A stretch of DNA of 64,000 nt from EB88 sp965199135 (lineage in GTDB: Bacteria; Acidobacteriota; Terriglobia; Terriglobales; Acidobacteriaceae). Shown here piece by piece: positions 42,714 through 51,654 of the stretch; position 1 is the first letter of the stretch; each line of letters opens with the position of its first letter. The DNA lies in assembly GCA_965199135.1 (NCBI GenBank), contig OZ240685.1, forward strand, positions 2,356,001 through 2,420,000. Direction: 5' to 3'. Made by a program: the position numbers and the translations under genes. A model generated the notes under the pieces. It saw only the letters and a list, made by a program, of their open reading frames with translations. It did not search any database and was not told the DNA's origin.

Positions 42714-42741
42714 AAGGCCCGGCGAGCGATCGCCGGGCCTT
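42714..42741. terminator. Bidirectional terminator
   Basis: AAGGCCCGGCG (42714-42724), loop AGCGAT, CGCCGGGCCTT (42731-42741), followed by TCTGTGTTTT on the plus strand. A perfect 11-base stem between the convergent TonB receptor and AIM24 genes. Confidence 0.9.
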
Positions 42742-42758
42742 CTGTGTTTTGCAGGGAG

Positions 42759-43514
42759 TCAGCGCATGCCCTCGAGGATCGATCCGACGATGCCACCGAC
42801 CACGCCGCTCTGCGCAGTCTCGCGAGCGGCGCCAGGCATGTACTCCTGCAGCTTGTGCGCGAGTTGTGGCAGGGGCAGCGTCTGCAGCCACACGCGGCCT
42901 GGACCGGTGAGCGCGGCGAGAAAGATGCCGTCGCCGCCGAAGATCATGTTGCGAATGCCCTGGATGCGCGTGATCTGAAAGTTGACCGAGGCCTGGAAGG
43001 CACCGACGTGGCCAGGATGCACGCGGAGGGTTTCGCCGGGGCGCAGGTCCTTGACCACCAGCTCGCCTGAGAGTTCAAGCCACGCGACGCCCTGGCCGTT
43101 GAGACGTTGCAGCAGAAAGCCGTCCCCGCCGAAAATCCCTGCGCCAAGCGATTGTTGAAACCCCACGCCGATGTTCACGGCAGGTGTCGCGCAGAGAAAG
43201 CCGTGGCGGTGCACAAAGAACTCGTGGCCGGGCCCGACCTCGACCGGAACAATGTGCCCGGGCATCTTGGCGGCGAACGCGATCTCGCCCGGGGCGCCGA
43301 CGGCGCGGTACTCCGTCATAAACAGGCTGCCCCCGCCCGCAACTCGCTTGATCGCGCCAAAGAAGCCGCCGCCGCCGCCGAACTGCGTGTGGGTGGTGAG
43401 CTGGATGGAGCTCGACATCCAGGAGAGCTCGCCGGCTTCGGAGATCACTGTGTCGTTGGGGTCGAGAAGGAATTCAAGGACGGGCATGGTGGTGCCGAGA
43501 ATGCGGCTCTGCAT
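42759..43514 (-). CDS. AIM24/TIGR00266-family protein
   Basis: 251 residues from ATG 43514 (MQSRILGTTMPVLEFLLDPN). A double-stranded beta-helix rich in glycine: ISEAGELSWMSSSIQLTTHT, the Gly-run GGGGGFFGAIKRVAGGGSLF, MPGHIVPVEV and GGDGIFLAALTGPGRVWLQT. The family (mitochondrial AIM24 in yeast) has no firm bacterial function, and membrane or tellurium-related roles have been proposed by context. The conserved core is present in full. An extension upstream to 43652 has no family resemblance. Confidence 0.85.
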   Translation of the reverse strand: MQSRILGTTMPVLEFLLDPNDTVISEAGELSWMSSSIQLTTHTQFGGGGGFFGAIKRVAGGGSLFMTEYRAVGAPGEIAFAAKMPGHIVPVEVGPGHEFFVHRHGFLCATPAVNIGVGFQQSLGAGIFGGDGFLLQRLNGQGVAWLELSGELVVKDLRPGETLRVHPGHVGAFQASVNFQITRIQGIRNMIFGGDGIFLAALTGPGRVWLQTLPLPQLAHKLQEYMPGAARETAQSGVVGGIVGSILEGMR

Positions 43515-43834
43515 AGCGAGGCGGCCTCCTGTGGGCGCGATCTGGGACTCGTATAGAGAGTACGCCTGGGTTGTGTGGAACTTCGGTGCACGCGGCCCTG
43601 TGCGACGGGGAAGCGCTGCAAAGGCGCACTCCAGGTCTTGAGGGGCTTGCAACCATGCCCCTCGACCCGCCCGCGAGCCTGATCCTTCTTCCGAAGAGCT
43701 GACTTGCGGGCAAGCGCGGCTCTCGTCATTCCGAAGCGCGGGTCAGGCGGCACACCCATCGGATCAGCACAAGAGAACGGCACGTGAGTGGTTGGCGGCA
43801 CTGCTGTCTCTCCGCTGCGTCGTTGCGTTCTCGA
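43515..43834. other. 320-base intergenic region
   Basis: No gene is supported. It should hold the promoter of the AIM24 gene (minus strand) and the 3' end of the persulfide-dioxygenase transcript. A hairpin GAGGGGC (43640-43646) / GCCCCTC (43657-43663) is present without a T-tract, so it is not a convincing terminator. Confidence 0.5.
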
Positions 43835-45235
43835 TCACGCCGGGGTCTCAACGGCAAAGTTCCGCTTGTTCCATGCAGCCATGCCGCCGTCCATGCTCTC
43901 CACGCGGGACAAGCCGTTTCGAGCAAGCCCACTTGCTGCGATGCTGGATCGATAACCGCTGCCGCACACGCACACGATCGGCCGGTCTCTTGGGAGTCCC
44001 TGGACCTGCTGAGGGAGGTCGCCGAGCGGGATGTGCATGGCGCCCTCGATATGACCTGTTCTCCACTCAGCCTCGCTGCGCACGTCAAGCACCAACGTGT
44101 CTTGCGAGCGAGCTCGGACGTCTTCGGTGGAAAGTTGAATGGTTCGCTCGAATGGCAGTCCCGCGTTGATCCATGCAGGCATGCCTGCTTTCAGGAAGCC
44201 GACGATGTTATCCAAACCAACACGGACGAGTCCGCGCCGGGAGTCTTCGTCGTCGCCCTCGTCGTCGCCCTCGTCATGGACCAGCACAATCCTGCTCCTG
44301 GAGTCGAGTAGCCATCCCGCCCATAGCGAAAGGTTTTGACCGGCGCCGATATTGATCGCGCCATGGATGTGAGCGCCGCCGAATGCCTCTGGCCGCCGCA
44401 GATCGAGCACCACCACGTCAGGGGCTTCCGCCAGCGCCTCGACCGCAGACGGAGAGAGAGCGACCGCCCCCGGAACCGCGCCAAAGGGTTCGGCTCCTCG
44501 CGCATTCAACTCTTTCATTCTGGGGTAGTACTTCGGCATCGGGGGAACGGATTGCAGAATCTCCGCGACGAAGGCTTCTTCCGTGAGCCTGAACAGCGGA
44601 TTGGTGCGGCGTTCATAGCCCAGGGTCGATTCCGCGCGTTCACTCATGCCCGTCCCGCAAAGCGACCCTGCGCCGTGGCCCGGGTAGACCTGAACACTGT
44701 CGGGAAGGGCATCGAGCGGAACATGCAGGCTGTGAAAGAGTTTATGGGCGAGCCCCAGTTTGGCTTCTTCGCCAAGCAGGTCCGGGCGCCCGACAGAACC
44801 GACAAAGAGGAAGTCGCCCGAGAAGATCGCAAGCGGCTCAGTTTTGCTGCGCTGCGTGTCGTACACGACAAAGGAAAGATGTTCGGGCGTGTGCCCGGGG
44901 GTGTGGAGTGCCTCCACACGAACGGTCCCCACCTCTATGGTGTCGCCGCTGCGGAGGGGGCGGTGAGGCATGCCGTACTGGTAGTGTTCGCCTTCGTCGT
45001 ATGCGCTTAGCGCCAGTTCTGCTCCCGTCGCCTCTGCCAGAGCCCTCGCCCCGGAGGCGAAATCCGCGTGGATGTGCGTTTCCACGATCGCTGCGAGAGC
45101 GAGACCGCGCTCTCGCAGGAAGCGCAGATAGCGGTCTGTATCCCGAATGGGATCAATCACGACGCTTCGCCCCTGCGAAGAGATGATGTATGAGTATTGC
45201 GCAAGTCCCTGAACCTCGAAACGATCGATTGTCAT
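43835..45235 (-). CDS. Persulfide dioxygenase-rhodanese fusion (CstB-like)
   Basis: 466 residues in three domains. The N-terminal metallo-beta-lactamase-fold dioxygenase (1-245) has iron ligands in ETHIHADFASGA, LHTPGHTPEHLSF and FSGDFLFVGSVGRPDL, then YPGHGAGSLCG. A first rhodanese domain (about 260-365) has lost its catalytic Cys, with VLVHDEGDDEGDDEDSRRGL at the active-site loop. A second rhodanese (about 370-460) keeps it in IVCVCGSGYRSSIAA. This is the domain order of CstB, which oxidises low-molecular-weight persulfides and transfers sulfur to sulfite. Sulfide detoxification is therefore the likely role. No sulfide regulator or quinone reductase gene is adjacent. Confidence 0.88.
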   Translation of the reverse strand: MTIDRFEVQGLAQYSYIISSQGRSVVIDPIRDTDRYLRFLRERGLALAAIVETHIHADFASGARALAEATGAELALSAYDEGEHYQYGMPHRPLRSGDTIEVGTVRVEALHTPGHTPEHLSFVVYDTQRSKTEPLAIFSGDFLFVGSVGRPDLLGEEAKLGLAHKLFHSLHVPLDALPDSVQVYPGHGAGSLCGTGMSERAESTLGYERRTNPLFRLTEEAFVAEILQSVPPMPKYYPRMKELNARGAEPFGAVPGAVALSPSAVEALAEAPDVVVLDLRRPEAFGGAHIHGAINIGAGQNLSLWAGWLLDSRSRIVLVHDEGDDEGDDEDSRRGLVRVGLDNIVGFLKAGMPAWINAGLPFERTIQLSTEDVRARSQDTLVLDVRSEAEWRTGHIEGAMHIPLGDLPQQVQGLPRDRPIVCVCGSGYRSSIAASGLARNGLSRVESMDGGMAAWNKRNFAVETPA

Positions 45236-45513
45236 GCCCTCATCCTCTGGACGTCCGCGGAGCCCCGCGAAGTCCCGTTAGCTCTTCTTGTTCTCGTCTT
45301 CGTCCTCGTGCTTGTTCTTCGACCGGGCCGCCGAGCGTTCCACGCTGGTTGTAAGTGCCCCGCCGAACACAAGGCTTCTCCCGGGGAGCAGCGCTTCATG
45401 GCGGCGACATCGCCGCCGCCACGGCGTTCCTTGTTGCCCCAGGTGCGCGGTGGTGTGCAGGTCATCGAAGGCCGCTCTCGATGCCAGCGCGCCCGCGATA
45501 CCGGGCCCAGGCC
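45236..45513. other. 278-base spacer without a convincing gene
   Basis: Several overlapping short frames exist on both strands but all are Arg/Pro-rich or low-complexity (for example a KNKHEDEDENKKS tail). None has a ribosome site or family resemblance. It contains the upstream region of the persulfide dioxygenase gene. Confidence 0.45.
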
Positions 45514-46263
45514 TCAGAGTTGAGACCATCCTCCATCGACCGGAAGCTCTGCTCCCGTCGTGAAGGTTGCGTCAATCGCCAGGAATGCAACTGCCTTGGC
45601 AATTTCCTCGGGCGTGCCGAGACGCTTCATCGGAACGCTTTCCGCCATCTGCGTGTAGACCTGATCCTTTGCCTCCTTCGGCATCCCTACCTTCTGGAGG
45701 ATGTCTGTCTCTCCGATCGGTCCCGGGTTCACCGCATTCACACGGATGCCGCGGGGCGACAGCTCACCAGCAAGGCTCCGAGTCATGGAACGAAGCGCTG
45801 CTTTCGCGGCGCCGTAAGCGCTCAAGGCTGGAACCGCCTTGACGTTGGCCAACGACGTGGTAAATACCACCGAGCTTCCTTCCGGCATGAGCGTCACCAT
45901 TTTCTGGACGATGAAATACGGCCCCTTCGCGTTTAGGTTGAGCATCTCGTCGTAAACTCCCTCGGTCATCTGCTCAAACGGGATCCATTGACCGTAGCCC
46001 GCGTTGACAAACAGCACATCGAGCTTGCCGAACGTGTCCCTGACCTTTGCCACCAGGGCATCCATATCGGCAAGCGAAGTCGCGTCGCTGCGGACCACGA
46101 TGGCGTTATCGCCAAGCTCAGCCTGGGCGGACTTGATGGTTGCAGCGGCGCGGCCAGTTACGATGACGCGGGCGCCTTCGTTGATGAACAGCTTTGCGGT
46201 CGCAAAGCCAATGCCGGTTGTTCCGCCTGTGATCAGTGCTGTCTTTCCTTCGAAGCGATTCAT
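45514..46263 (-). CDS. Short-chain dehydrogenase/reductase under TetR control
   Basis: A 249-residue classical SDR. The cofactor motif is ALITGGTTGIGFATA. An Arg after the second strand (VTGRAAATI) suggests NADP(H). NAGYGQWIPF matches the N-A-G block, the catalytic Ser is in VVFTTSLAN, and Tyr/Lys are in SAYGAAKAALRSM. The tail GAELPVDGGWSQL is the standard C-terminus. It is divergent from the TetR-type regulator at 46521 across a 257-base spacer carrying three related operator-like sequences, so induction by an unknown ligand is likely. Confidence 0.9.
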   Translation of the reverse strand: MNRFEGKTALITGGTTGIGFATAKLFINEGARVIVTGRAAATIKSAQAELGDNAIVVRSDATSLADMDALVAKVRDTFGKLDVLFVNAGYGQWIPFEQMTEGVYDEMLNLNAKGPYFIVQKMVTLMPEGSSVVFTTSLANVKAVPALSAYGAAKAALRSMTRSLAGELSPRGIRVNAVNPGPIGETDILQKVGMPKEAKDQVYTQMAESVPMKRLGTPEEIAKAVAFLAIDATFTTGAELPVDGGWSQL

Positions 46264-46304
46264 GGTGTCCCCTTTTGTGGCTGCTTGAAATCAATTACGA
46301 ACTT

Positions 46305-46316
46305 AAGAGTACGGTA
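46305..46316. promoter_or_regulatory. Operator-like copy 1, near the SDR start
   Basis: AAGAGTACGGTA at 46305-46316, within CTTAAGAGTACGGTA. It shares AGTACG(G/A) with copies at 46344-46355 (reverse orientation) and 46478-46490. It lies 42 bases upstream of the SDR start codon. Confidence 0.45.
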
Positions 46317-46343
46317 GGTGCCGCGACGGTGCAAAGTTTTTCG

Positions 46344-46355
46344 TACTTGCAAGTA
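46344..46355. promoter_or_regulatory. Operator-like copy 2, perfect 12-base palindrome
   Basis: TACTTGCAAGTA is a perfect palindrome. Its left flank TTTTTCG makes CGTACTT, the reverse complement of AAGTACG found in the other two sites. A TetR dimer site is the simplest reading. Confidence 0.5.
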
Positions 46356-46477
46356 GTTATTCATATTTTCAGGGGACGATTAGAGAGGGCCGGGGCAACA
46401 CCACAGGCGTGTTCTTCGCTACGAGCCAATCGATGCTGCCTCGGGTGTTCCCGCGCCTTGCGACGTTACAAACGCGA

Positions 46478-46490
46478 GAGTACGATACTC
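46478..46490. promoter_or_regulatory. Operator-like copy 3, near the TetR start
   Basis: GAGTA (46478-46482), CGA, TACTC (46486-46490): an inverted repeat inside CGAGAGTACGATACTCG. It is located 30 bases upstream of the TetR ATG, well placed for autoregulation. Confidence 0.5.
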
Positions 46491-46520
46491 GTAGTCACTG
46501 CGCAAGGAGATGCGTACCCA

Positions 46521-47138
46521 ATGGTATCTATTGTCGAGAAGCGTCCCCGAGGACGTCCAAAAGGCTTTATCCCCGACGAAGCACTCGACCGTGCCGTTGA
46601 GATGTTTTGGGAGTTTGGGTATGAAGGGGTCGACGTGGATCGTATCGCGCGCGCCGTGAACGTCACCAAACCAGCGCTCTATCGGGCTTTCGGAGACAAG
46701 TCCACCCTGATGCTCAAGGCAGTTGAGCGCTACGGGCTGACGTACGTAGCGCCCAGAATGGCAGCTTTCGGGGCGGAGCCGGATATCCACAAGGCAGTGA
46801 ACGCGTTTTGCGAGGCGACGGTCAAAGCCGCTGCGAATGAGGCTCGCGGCGGTTGCATGCTGGCCGCGGCCGCGGTGGGACAGTCGGAGAGAGTCGCCGA
46901 GATCCGCTCGTACGTCGCCAAAGGCCTGACTGCAACCGCAGATGTTTTCGCCAAACGTTTCGAAAAGGAGATCAGGGCGGGGCGCCTCAGCCGCACACCC
47001 TCGGCCAAGGTGCGAGGGCGTCTGCTCGTCGACATGTTGCAAGGTTTGCAGCTTCGCGGCAAAGTCGGTGTCGGGCGCGAACAACTCCTGCAGGAAGCCA
47101 GAAGCTATGTGCCCCTGATCCTCGGAAAGCAGATGTGA
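46521..47138 (+). CDS. TetR-family repressor (divergent from SDR)
   Basis: 205 residues from ATG 46521, with AAGGAGA ten bases upstream. The N-terminal domain is RPRGRPKGFIPDEALDRAVE, then YEGVDVDRIARAVNVTKPAL and YRAFGDKSTLM (helix-turn-helix). The C-terminal ligand domain includes ATVKAAANEARGGCMLAAAA, with a conserved-looking cysteine as in many TetR_C-type quinone/aldehyde sensors. That comparison is inference. It is divergent from the SDR gene, with which it probably forms a detoxification switch. A perfect terminator follows. Confidence 0.9.
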   Translation: MVSIVEKRPRGRPKGFIPDEALDRAVEMFWEFGYEGVDVDRIARAVNVTKPALYRAFGDKSTLMLKAVERYGLTYVAPRMAAFGAEPDIHKAVNAFCEATVKAAANEARGGCMLAAAAVGQSERVAEIRSYVAKGLTATADVFAKRFEKEIRAGRLSRTPSAKVRGRLLVDMLQGLQLRGKVGVGREQLLQEARSYVPLILGKQM

Positions 47139-47246
47139 CCGTACGTCCGGGGCAGTGCTTTCTGCACAGTGCCAAAACTCGGCTGCACCGTTGCCCTGGA
47201 TGCGGCCCGACAACCTGGGTTGCCAGAAGGAACCCGCTGCTTCCGT

Positions 47247-47278
47247 AAAACGGCGCTTCGGCCAGGAAGCGCCGTTTT
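47247..47278. terminator. Bidirectional terminator
   Basis: AAAACGGCGCTTC (47247-47259), loop GGCCAG, GAAGCGCCGTTTT (47266-47278): a perfect 13-base stem with built-in A and T tracts. It is placed between the convergent TetR and small exported-protein genes. Confidence 0.92.
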
Positions 47279-47368
47279 GCGAAGGCCTGGCAGCGCTGGC
47301 TGCGCAGCGAAGTACGCCACCTACCCCGCTGCACTCACGGGACGTAAACGGTTCTCGTGCCTACCGGC

Positions 47369-47776
47369 TTACTGGTACTTCAACCAGGACTTGATATCCT
47401 TTGCCAGCTTTTCGATCTCCGACGCCTTTCTCAGGGCATCGACGGAAAGCTGGTCGTCCGAGGACTGGTCGATCTCGGCTTTCAGATCGGTGGAGAGCTG
47501 GAGCAGCTTCAGCATATCTGCGTTGAGGCGTCTGCGCCGCTCCGCCTCGCGCATCTGCGCGGCCTGCGTGGCTTCTTTGGTGGTTCCTTTTTGTGGGAGG
47601 GGATCCATCCCCGCCTGGGAGTGGATGGCCTCGGGGCCGCCCTGATTGACGCCGCCTGCCTGGGCTGTTGCGCGGGAAGGCGAGCAGAGCAGGATGCCGG
47701 GGAGGACGATAGCCAGTGTCACGGCTGGGCCGATCGTGCCGCGGCGTGGGCGTAGGTCGGGTGCGGTTCTCGGCAT
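47369..47776 (-). CDS. Small exported coiled-coil protein of unknown function
   Basis: 135 residues from ATG 47776. The N-terminus MPRTAPDLRPRRGTIGPAVT then LAIVLPGILLCSPSRATAQA looks like a signal peptide with a long basic region. The mature part is a single charged helix/coiled coil: AAQMREAERRRRLNADMLKL, QLSTDLKAEIDQSSDDQLS and ALRKASEIEKLAKDIKSWLK. Similar short periplasmic helix proteins recur in Acidobacteria by my recollection. No function is known. Confidence 0.7.
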   Translation of the reverse strand: MPRTAPDLRPRRGTIGPAVTLAIVLPGILLCSPSRATAQAGGVNQGGPEAIHSQAGMDPLPQKGTTKEATQAAQMREAERRRRLNADMLKLLQLSTDLKAEIDQSSDDQLSVDALRKASEIEKLAKDIKSWLKYQ

Positions 47777-47968
47777 GGGCGTACAGCACCTCCAGGAGTT
47801 TCTTCGAGCTCTACTTTCCCGGTCCTGCGGTGCTGTTCCCTGGATGCGTTGGACGCGAGCGGCTTCATCATGAGCCTCGCTGCGCTGCTTCCACAAGGGG
47901 GGAGTCTCGGGGACTTCACCGGCTGAAGCAGCGAGTGGCTGTGCCAGCCGGTGGAGCGGCCAAAGAAA

Positions 47969-48967
47969 CTACTTGAAGCCGAGTACCGGGTGCGGCAGGT
48001 AGAGCTCCTCGAGCTGCTTCACCTCGTCCCCGGACAGCTTGATGTCGAGGGCGGCAACGGCATCCGAGAGGTGGTTCGGCTTGGTGGCGCCCACGATCGG
48101 GCTGTCCACGAACGGCTTGGTTAGCATCCAGGCGATGGCAAGTGAAGCCTGCGCGACCCCTTTTTCCTTTGCGAGCTCGGTGACCTTGTCGATCACCTTG
48201 CGATCAGCCTCTTCCGTGCTTGCATACATGGTTTTGCCAAACTGGTCGGTCTCAAGGCGCTTGGTGTTCTCAGCGTCCGAGGGGCGGGCCAGGCGGCCGC
48301 GGGCAAGCGGGCTCCACGGGATCACGCCGATGCCTTCCTCTTCGCAGAGCGGCATCATCTCGCGCTCTTCTTCGCGATAGATCAGGTTGTAGTGGTTTTG
48401 CATGGAGACAAAGCGCGTCCAGCCGTGGAGGTCTGCAAGATACAGGGCTTTCGCGAACTGCCATGAGTACATCGACGACGCCCCGATGTAGCGAGCCTTG
48501 CCGGCCTTGACGATGTCGTGGAGCGCCTCGAGGGTCTCTTCGATCGGCGTTTCCGGGTCCCAGCGGTGGATCTGGTAGAGGTCGACGTAGTCAGTCTGCA
48601 GGCGGCGCAGGCTGGCGTCGATCTCGTTCATGATGGCCTTGCGGGAGAGGCCGTTGCCGTTTGGCTCCTCGCGCATGGCGCCGTGCACCTTGGTGGCGAT
48701 GACGGTGTTTTCGCGGCGGGTGTTGTGCTTGAGGAATTTGCCGAGGACCTCTTCGCTCGCGCCACGTGAGTACACGTTTGCGGTGTCGAAGAAGTTGATG
48801 CCAAGCTCGAGCGCCTGTTTGAGGAATGGCTGGGAATCGGCTTCGTTCAGCGTCCACGCATGGCTGCCCGGGGTGAGGGTGCCCTTGGCTGGCTCGCCAT
48901 AGGACATGCAGCCGAGACAGATGCGGGAAACGTAAAGGCCTGTTTTGCCGAGGCGCGTGTACTCCAT
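47969..48967 (-). CDS. Aldo/keto reductase
   Basis: 332 residues from ATG 48967 (MEYTRLGKTGLYVSRICLGC). The catalytic tetrad is visible: Asp and Tyr in NFFDTANVYSRGASEEVLG, Lys in VIATKVHGAM, His in DLYQIHRWDPETPIEET. The C-terminal NADP site is DSPIVGATKPNHLSDAVAAL. The length and motifs match the YajO/voltage-channel-beta-like branch of AKRs. The upstream 97-codon extension of the frame has no family similarity. It is divergent from the GH31 gene with 139 bases between. Confidence 0.9.
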   Translation of the reverse strand: MEYTRLGKTGLYVSRICLGCMSYGEPAKGTLTPGSHAWTLNEADSQPFLKQALELGINFFDTANVYSRGASEEVLGKFLKHNTRRENTVIATKVHGAMREEPNGNGLSRKAIMNEIDASLRRLQTDYVDLYQIHRWDPETPIEETLEALHDIVKAGKARYIGASSMYSWQFAKALYLADLHGWTRFVSMQNHYNLIYREEEREMMPLCEEEGIGVIPWSPLARGRLARPSDAENTKRLETDQFGKTMYASTEEADRKVIDKVTELAKEKGVAQASLAIAWMLTKPFVDSPIVGATKPNHLSDAVAALDIKLSGDEVKQLEELYLPHPVLGFK

Positions 48968-49106
48968 CGTAGGTGTGCTCCAGGAACTCTGAGGATGCCG
49001 GGGAAGCGGCTCACTCTGTTGGATGCCCGTGGCGGAGCGAGCTCCATGGACGGGCGGGTGACGTCGTTCGCTTGCCGGGAGGCAAACAGACAGCTTTAAT
49101 GGTGCC

Positions 49107-51644
49107 ATGTTCGTTACAGGGAACCGCCGCGCCGTACTCTTCTCAACACTTCTTCTCGCTGCGACAAGAGCCCTCACGCCCTTTGCCGTGGCCCAGAGCG
49201 TCGAGGCGCTGCCATCCGGGGTACGCGCGACCGCTGGGGGCATCACGATCGAGATCACGGCGCTGCGGGACGACGTGGTGCGGGTGCGCGAGGGAGAGAC
49301 CGGTCACATGCCGGAGGACAGCTCCTGGGCCGTGCTTCCCGGGGCGCGGGAGGCACATGTTCCGGTGACGGTCGAGGCGCATGGCTTTCGCACCAAGATG
49401 CTCCGCGTGATGTTGAGCCCGGACCTGAAATTGACCGTTGAGGACCTCGATGGGCACATCCTGCAGCAGGACACGCGGCCGGTCGAATACCACGGCACGG
49501 CTTTCCGCTTGTATAAGCAGATGACGGACGATGAACACTTCTTCGGCTTGGGAGACAAGGTAGGGCCGCTCGACCGACGCGGAATGGCGTTTGTCGACTG
49601 GAATACGGACCAGTTCGGCTGGCAGGAGTCGACCGATCCGATCTACAAAAGCATCCCGTTTTTTTACTCGTGGCGCTCGGGCAGGGTGCTGGGGACGCTG
49701 TTCGACAACACATGGCGGGCGAGCTTCGACTTCGGCAAGGAGTACCCGGACCAATTTTCCTTCGGGGCGCCAAATGGGCCCATCGACTACTACCTGATGT
49801 ACGGGCCAGGGCCGAAGGAAGTGGTGGAGGATTACGCGTGGCTGACCGGGCCGACGCCGATGCCGCCGCTCTGGTCGCTGGGCTTCCAGCAGTCGCGGTA
49901 CAGCTACTACCCGGAGTCGCGGGTGCGTGAGATCGCGGACCGGCTGCGTGCGGACAAGATCCCGGCCGACGCGATCTATCTTGACATCGACTACCAGCAG
50001 AACAATCGTCCATTCACGGTCAATCGCGAACGCTTCCCAACCTTTGAGCAGATGATCAAGGACCTGAAGGCGCAGCAGTTCCGCGTCGTCGCGATCACGG
50101 ATCTCCACATCGCCGACCTGCCGAACGCAGGCTACAAGCCCTACGACGAGGGGGCTGCCCAGGACCGCTTTGTGAAGCTGCCGAACGGCAAGACGTATGT
50201 GGCCTGGGTGTGGCCGGGGAACTCGGTGTTTCCGGAGTTTACCGAGATGGACACGCGGGCCTGGTGGGGAACGCTCTACGGCGAATTTGTCAAAGACGGA
50301 ATCGCCGGTTTTTGGAACGACATGAACGAGCCGGCAGTGTTCAACGTGGCCTCAAAGACGATGCCCGACGATGCGCAGCACACGATACGCGGGAACGCGG
50401 CGCTTGGCTTCGCCGATCGCACGGCGAACCACCTTGAGATCCACAATGTCTTCGGCATGCTGAACTCCGAGGCAACGTTCGAAGGGCTGCGGAAGCTTGC
50501 TCCGGATGAGCGGCCGTTCGTGCTGACCCGGGCGAGCTATGCAGGTGGCCAGCGGTACGCGGCGACCTGGACCGGCGATAACAGCTCCACGTGGAACCAC
50601 ATGCGGCTGACGACGCCGATGTTGGAGAACCTGGGGCTAAGCGGCTTCGCGATGTCGGGGGCCGATGTAGGTGGTTTTGCGGGGTCGCCGCAGCCGGACC
50701 TCTTGACCAAGTGGATCGAGCTCGCGGCCTTTCAGCCGATTGATCGCGATCACACGGCCGACGGCACCAAGGACCAGGAGGTATGGGTGCATGGGCCAGC
50801 GCAGGAGGCGACACGTCGCCGCTACATCGAGGAGCGTTACCGGTTGATGCCGTACCTGTACACCACCGCAGAGGAGATGGCGCGGACCGGGCTGCCGATC
50901 GTGCGGCCACTGTTCCTGGAGTTTCCGGATGCCGCGCCGGACAAACACCCGGTCGATCTCGATGCGCCAGCGGAGTTCCTCTTCGGCCCTGACCTGCTGG
51001 TCGCGCCACCGCGCTACCCGGACGAGGTGGACGACTACGTGGTCGAGCTGCCGCCCGGCGTCTGGTATGACTACTGGACCGGGAGCCGGATCGATCGCAC
51101 GCGCGCGGTGGTGAGCCGGGACCTGGAGCAGAAGAACAACGCAGCCAGCTCATCGTCTGCGGCAGAAGCGCCGGTGAAGATCACGCCGTCGCTCGACGTG
51201 ATGCCGGTGTATGCACGGGGTGGCAGCGTTGTGCCGGAGCAGCCTCTGGTGCAGAGCACGATGGACGAGCCAAAGGGTCCGTTAACGCTGCGGGTCTATC
51301 TGGGTCCGGCCAATGCCTCGGGACAGACCTGCTCAGGGGATGTGTACCAGGATGACGGCATCTCGTACGGCTTCCGAAAAGGCGCCTTTTTGCGCATGCA
51401 CGTGGAGTGCACGACGACGGCTGGTGGCGTGACAGTGCGGGTCGGGAGGCATGAGGGGTCCTTTGCTCCCTGGTGGCAGTCGGTCGCGCTCGAAGTGTAT
51501 GGACTGCCGGCAGCCCCGACGGCAACGGTGAACGGGAAGTCGTTGCCCGTCGCCAGGAGTGCGACGGCGGCGGCGTGGCAGCTTACGATGCCTGACTCCG
51601 GGCGGGGCTTCGAGATAGCGCTCAGCGGAACGACTGCGCCCTAA
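49107..51644 (+). CDS. Exported GH31 alpha-glucosidase/alpha-glycosidase
   Basis: 845 residues. The N-terminal signal-like segment RRAVLFSTLLLAATRALTPF ends at VAQS. An N-terminal beta-sandwich (about 30-250) is followed by the barrel, starting TPMPPLWSLGFQQSRYSYYP. The nucleophile Asp lies in GIAGFWNDMNEPAVFN (D405) and the acid/base Asp in ATWTGDNSSTWNHM (D491). LSGFAMSGADVGGF is another family block. The C-terminal beta domains carry DVMPVYARGGSVVPEQP. It hydrolyses terminal alpha-glucosides (or alpha-xylosides; subspecificity unclear) outside the cytoplasm. It ends 11 bases from the convergent gene. Confidence 0.92.
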   Translation: MFVTGNRRAVLFSTLLLAATRALTPFAVAQSVEALPSGVRATAGGITIEITALRDDVVRVREGETGHMPEDSSWAVLPGAREAHVPVTVEAHGFRTKMLRVMLSPDLKLTVEDLDGHILQQDTRPVEYHGTAFRLYKQMTDDEHFFGLGDKVGPLDRRGMAFVDWNTDQFGWQESTDPIYKSIPFFYSWRSGRVLGTLFDNTWRASFDFGKEYPDQFSFGAPNGPIDYYLMYGPGPKEVVEDYAWLTGPTPMPPLWSLGFQQSRYSYYPESRVREIADRLRADKIPADAIYLDIDYQQNNRPFTVNRERFPTFEQMIKDLKAQQFRVVAITDLHIADLPNAGYKPYDEGAAQDRFVKLPNGKTYVAWVWPGNSVFPEFTEMDTRAWWGTLYGEFVKDGIAGFWNDMNEPAVFNVASKTMPDDAQHTIRGNAALGFADRTANHLEIHNVFGMLNSEATFEGLRKLAPDERPFVLTRASYAGGQRYAATWTGDNSSTWNHMRLTTPMLENLGLSGFAMSGADVGGFAGSPQPDLLTKWIELAAFQPIDRDHTADGTKDQEVWVHGPAQEATRRRYIEERYRLMPYLYTTAEEMARTGLPIVRPLFLEFPDAAPDKHPVDLDAPAEFLFGPDLLVAPPRYPDEVDDYVVELPPGVWYDYWTGSRIDRTRAVVSRDLEQKNNAASSSSAAEAPVKITPSLDVMPVYARGGSVVPEQPLVQSTMDEPKGPLTLRVYLGPANASGQTCSGDVYQDDGISYGFRKGAFLRMHVECTTTAGGVTVRVGRHEGSFAPWWQSVALEVYGLPAAPTATVNGKSLPVARSATAAAWQLTMPDSGRGFEIALSGTTAP

Positions 51645-51654
51645 GCGCTCCTGG

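Noticed and set aside
43640..43663. GAGGGGC/GCCCCTC hairpin as a terminator
   Set aside because: There is no T-tract on either side and it is poorly placed relative to the flanking stop codons.
45278..45529. 83-codon minus-strand frame (ending KNKHEDEDENKKS)
   Set aside because: It overlaps the SDR 3' end, has no ribosome site or family resemblance, and its tail is low-complexity.
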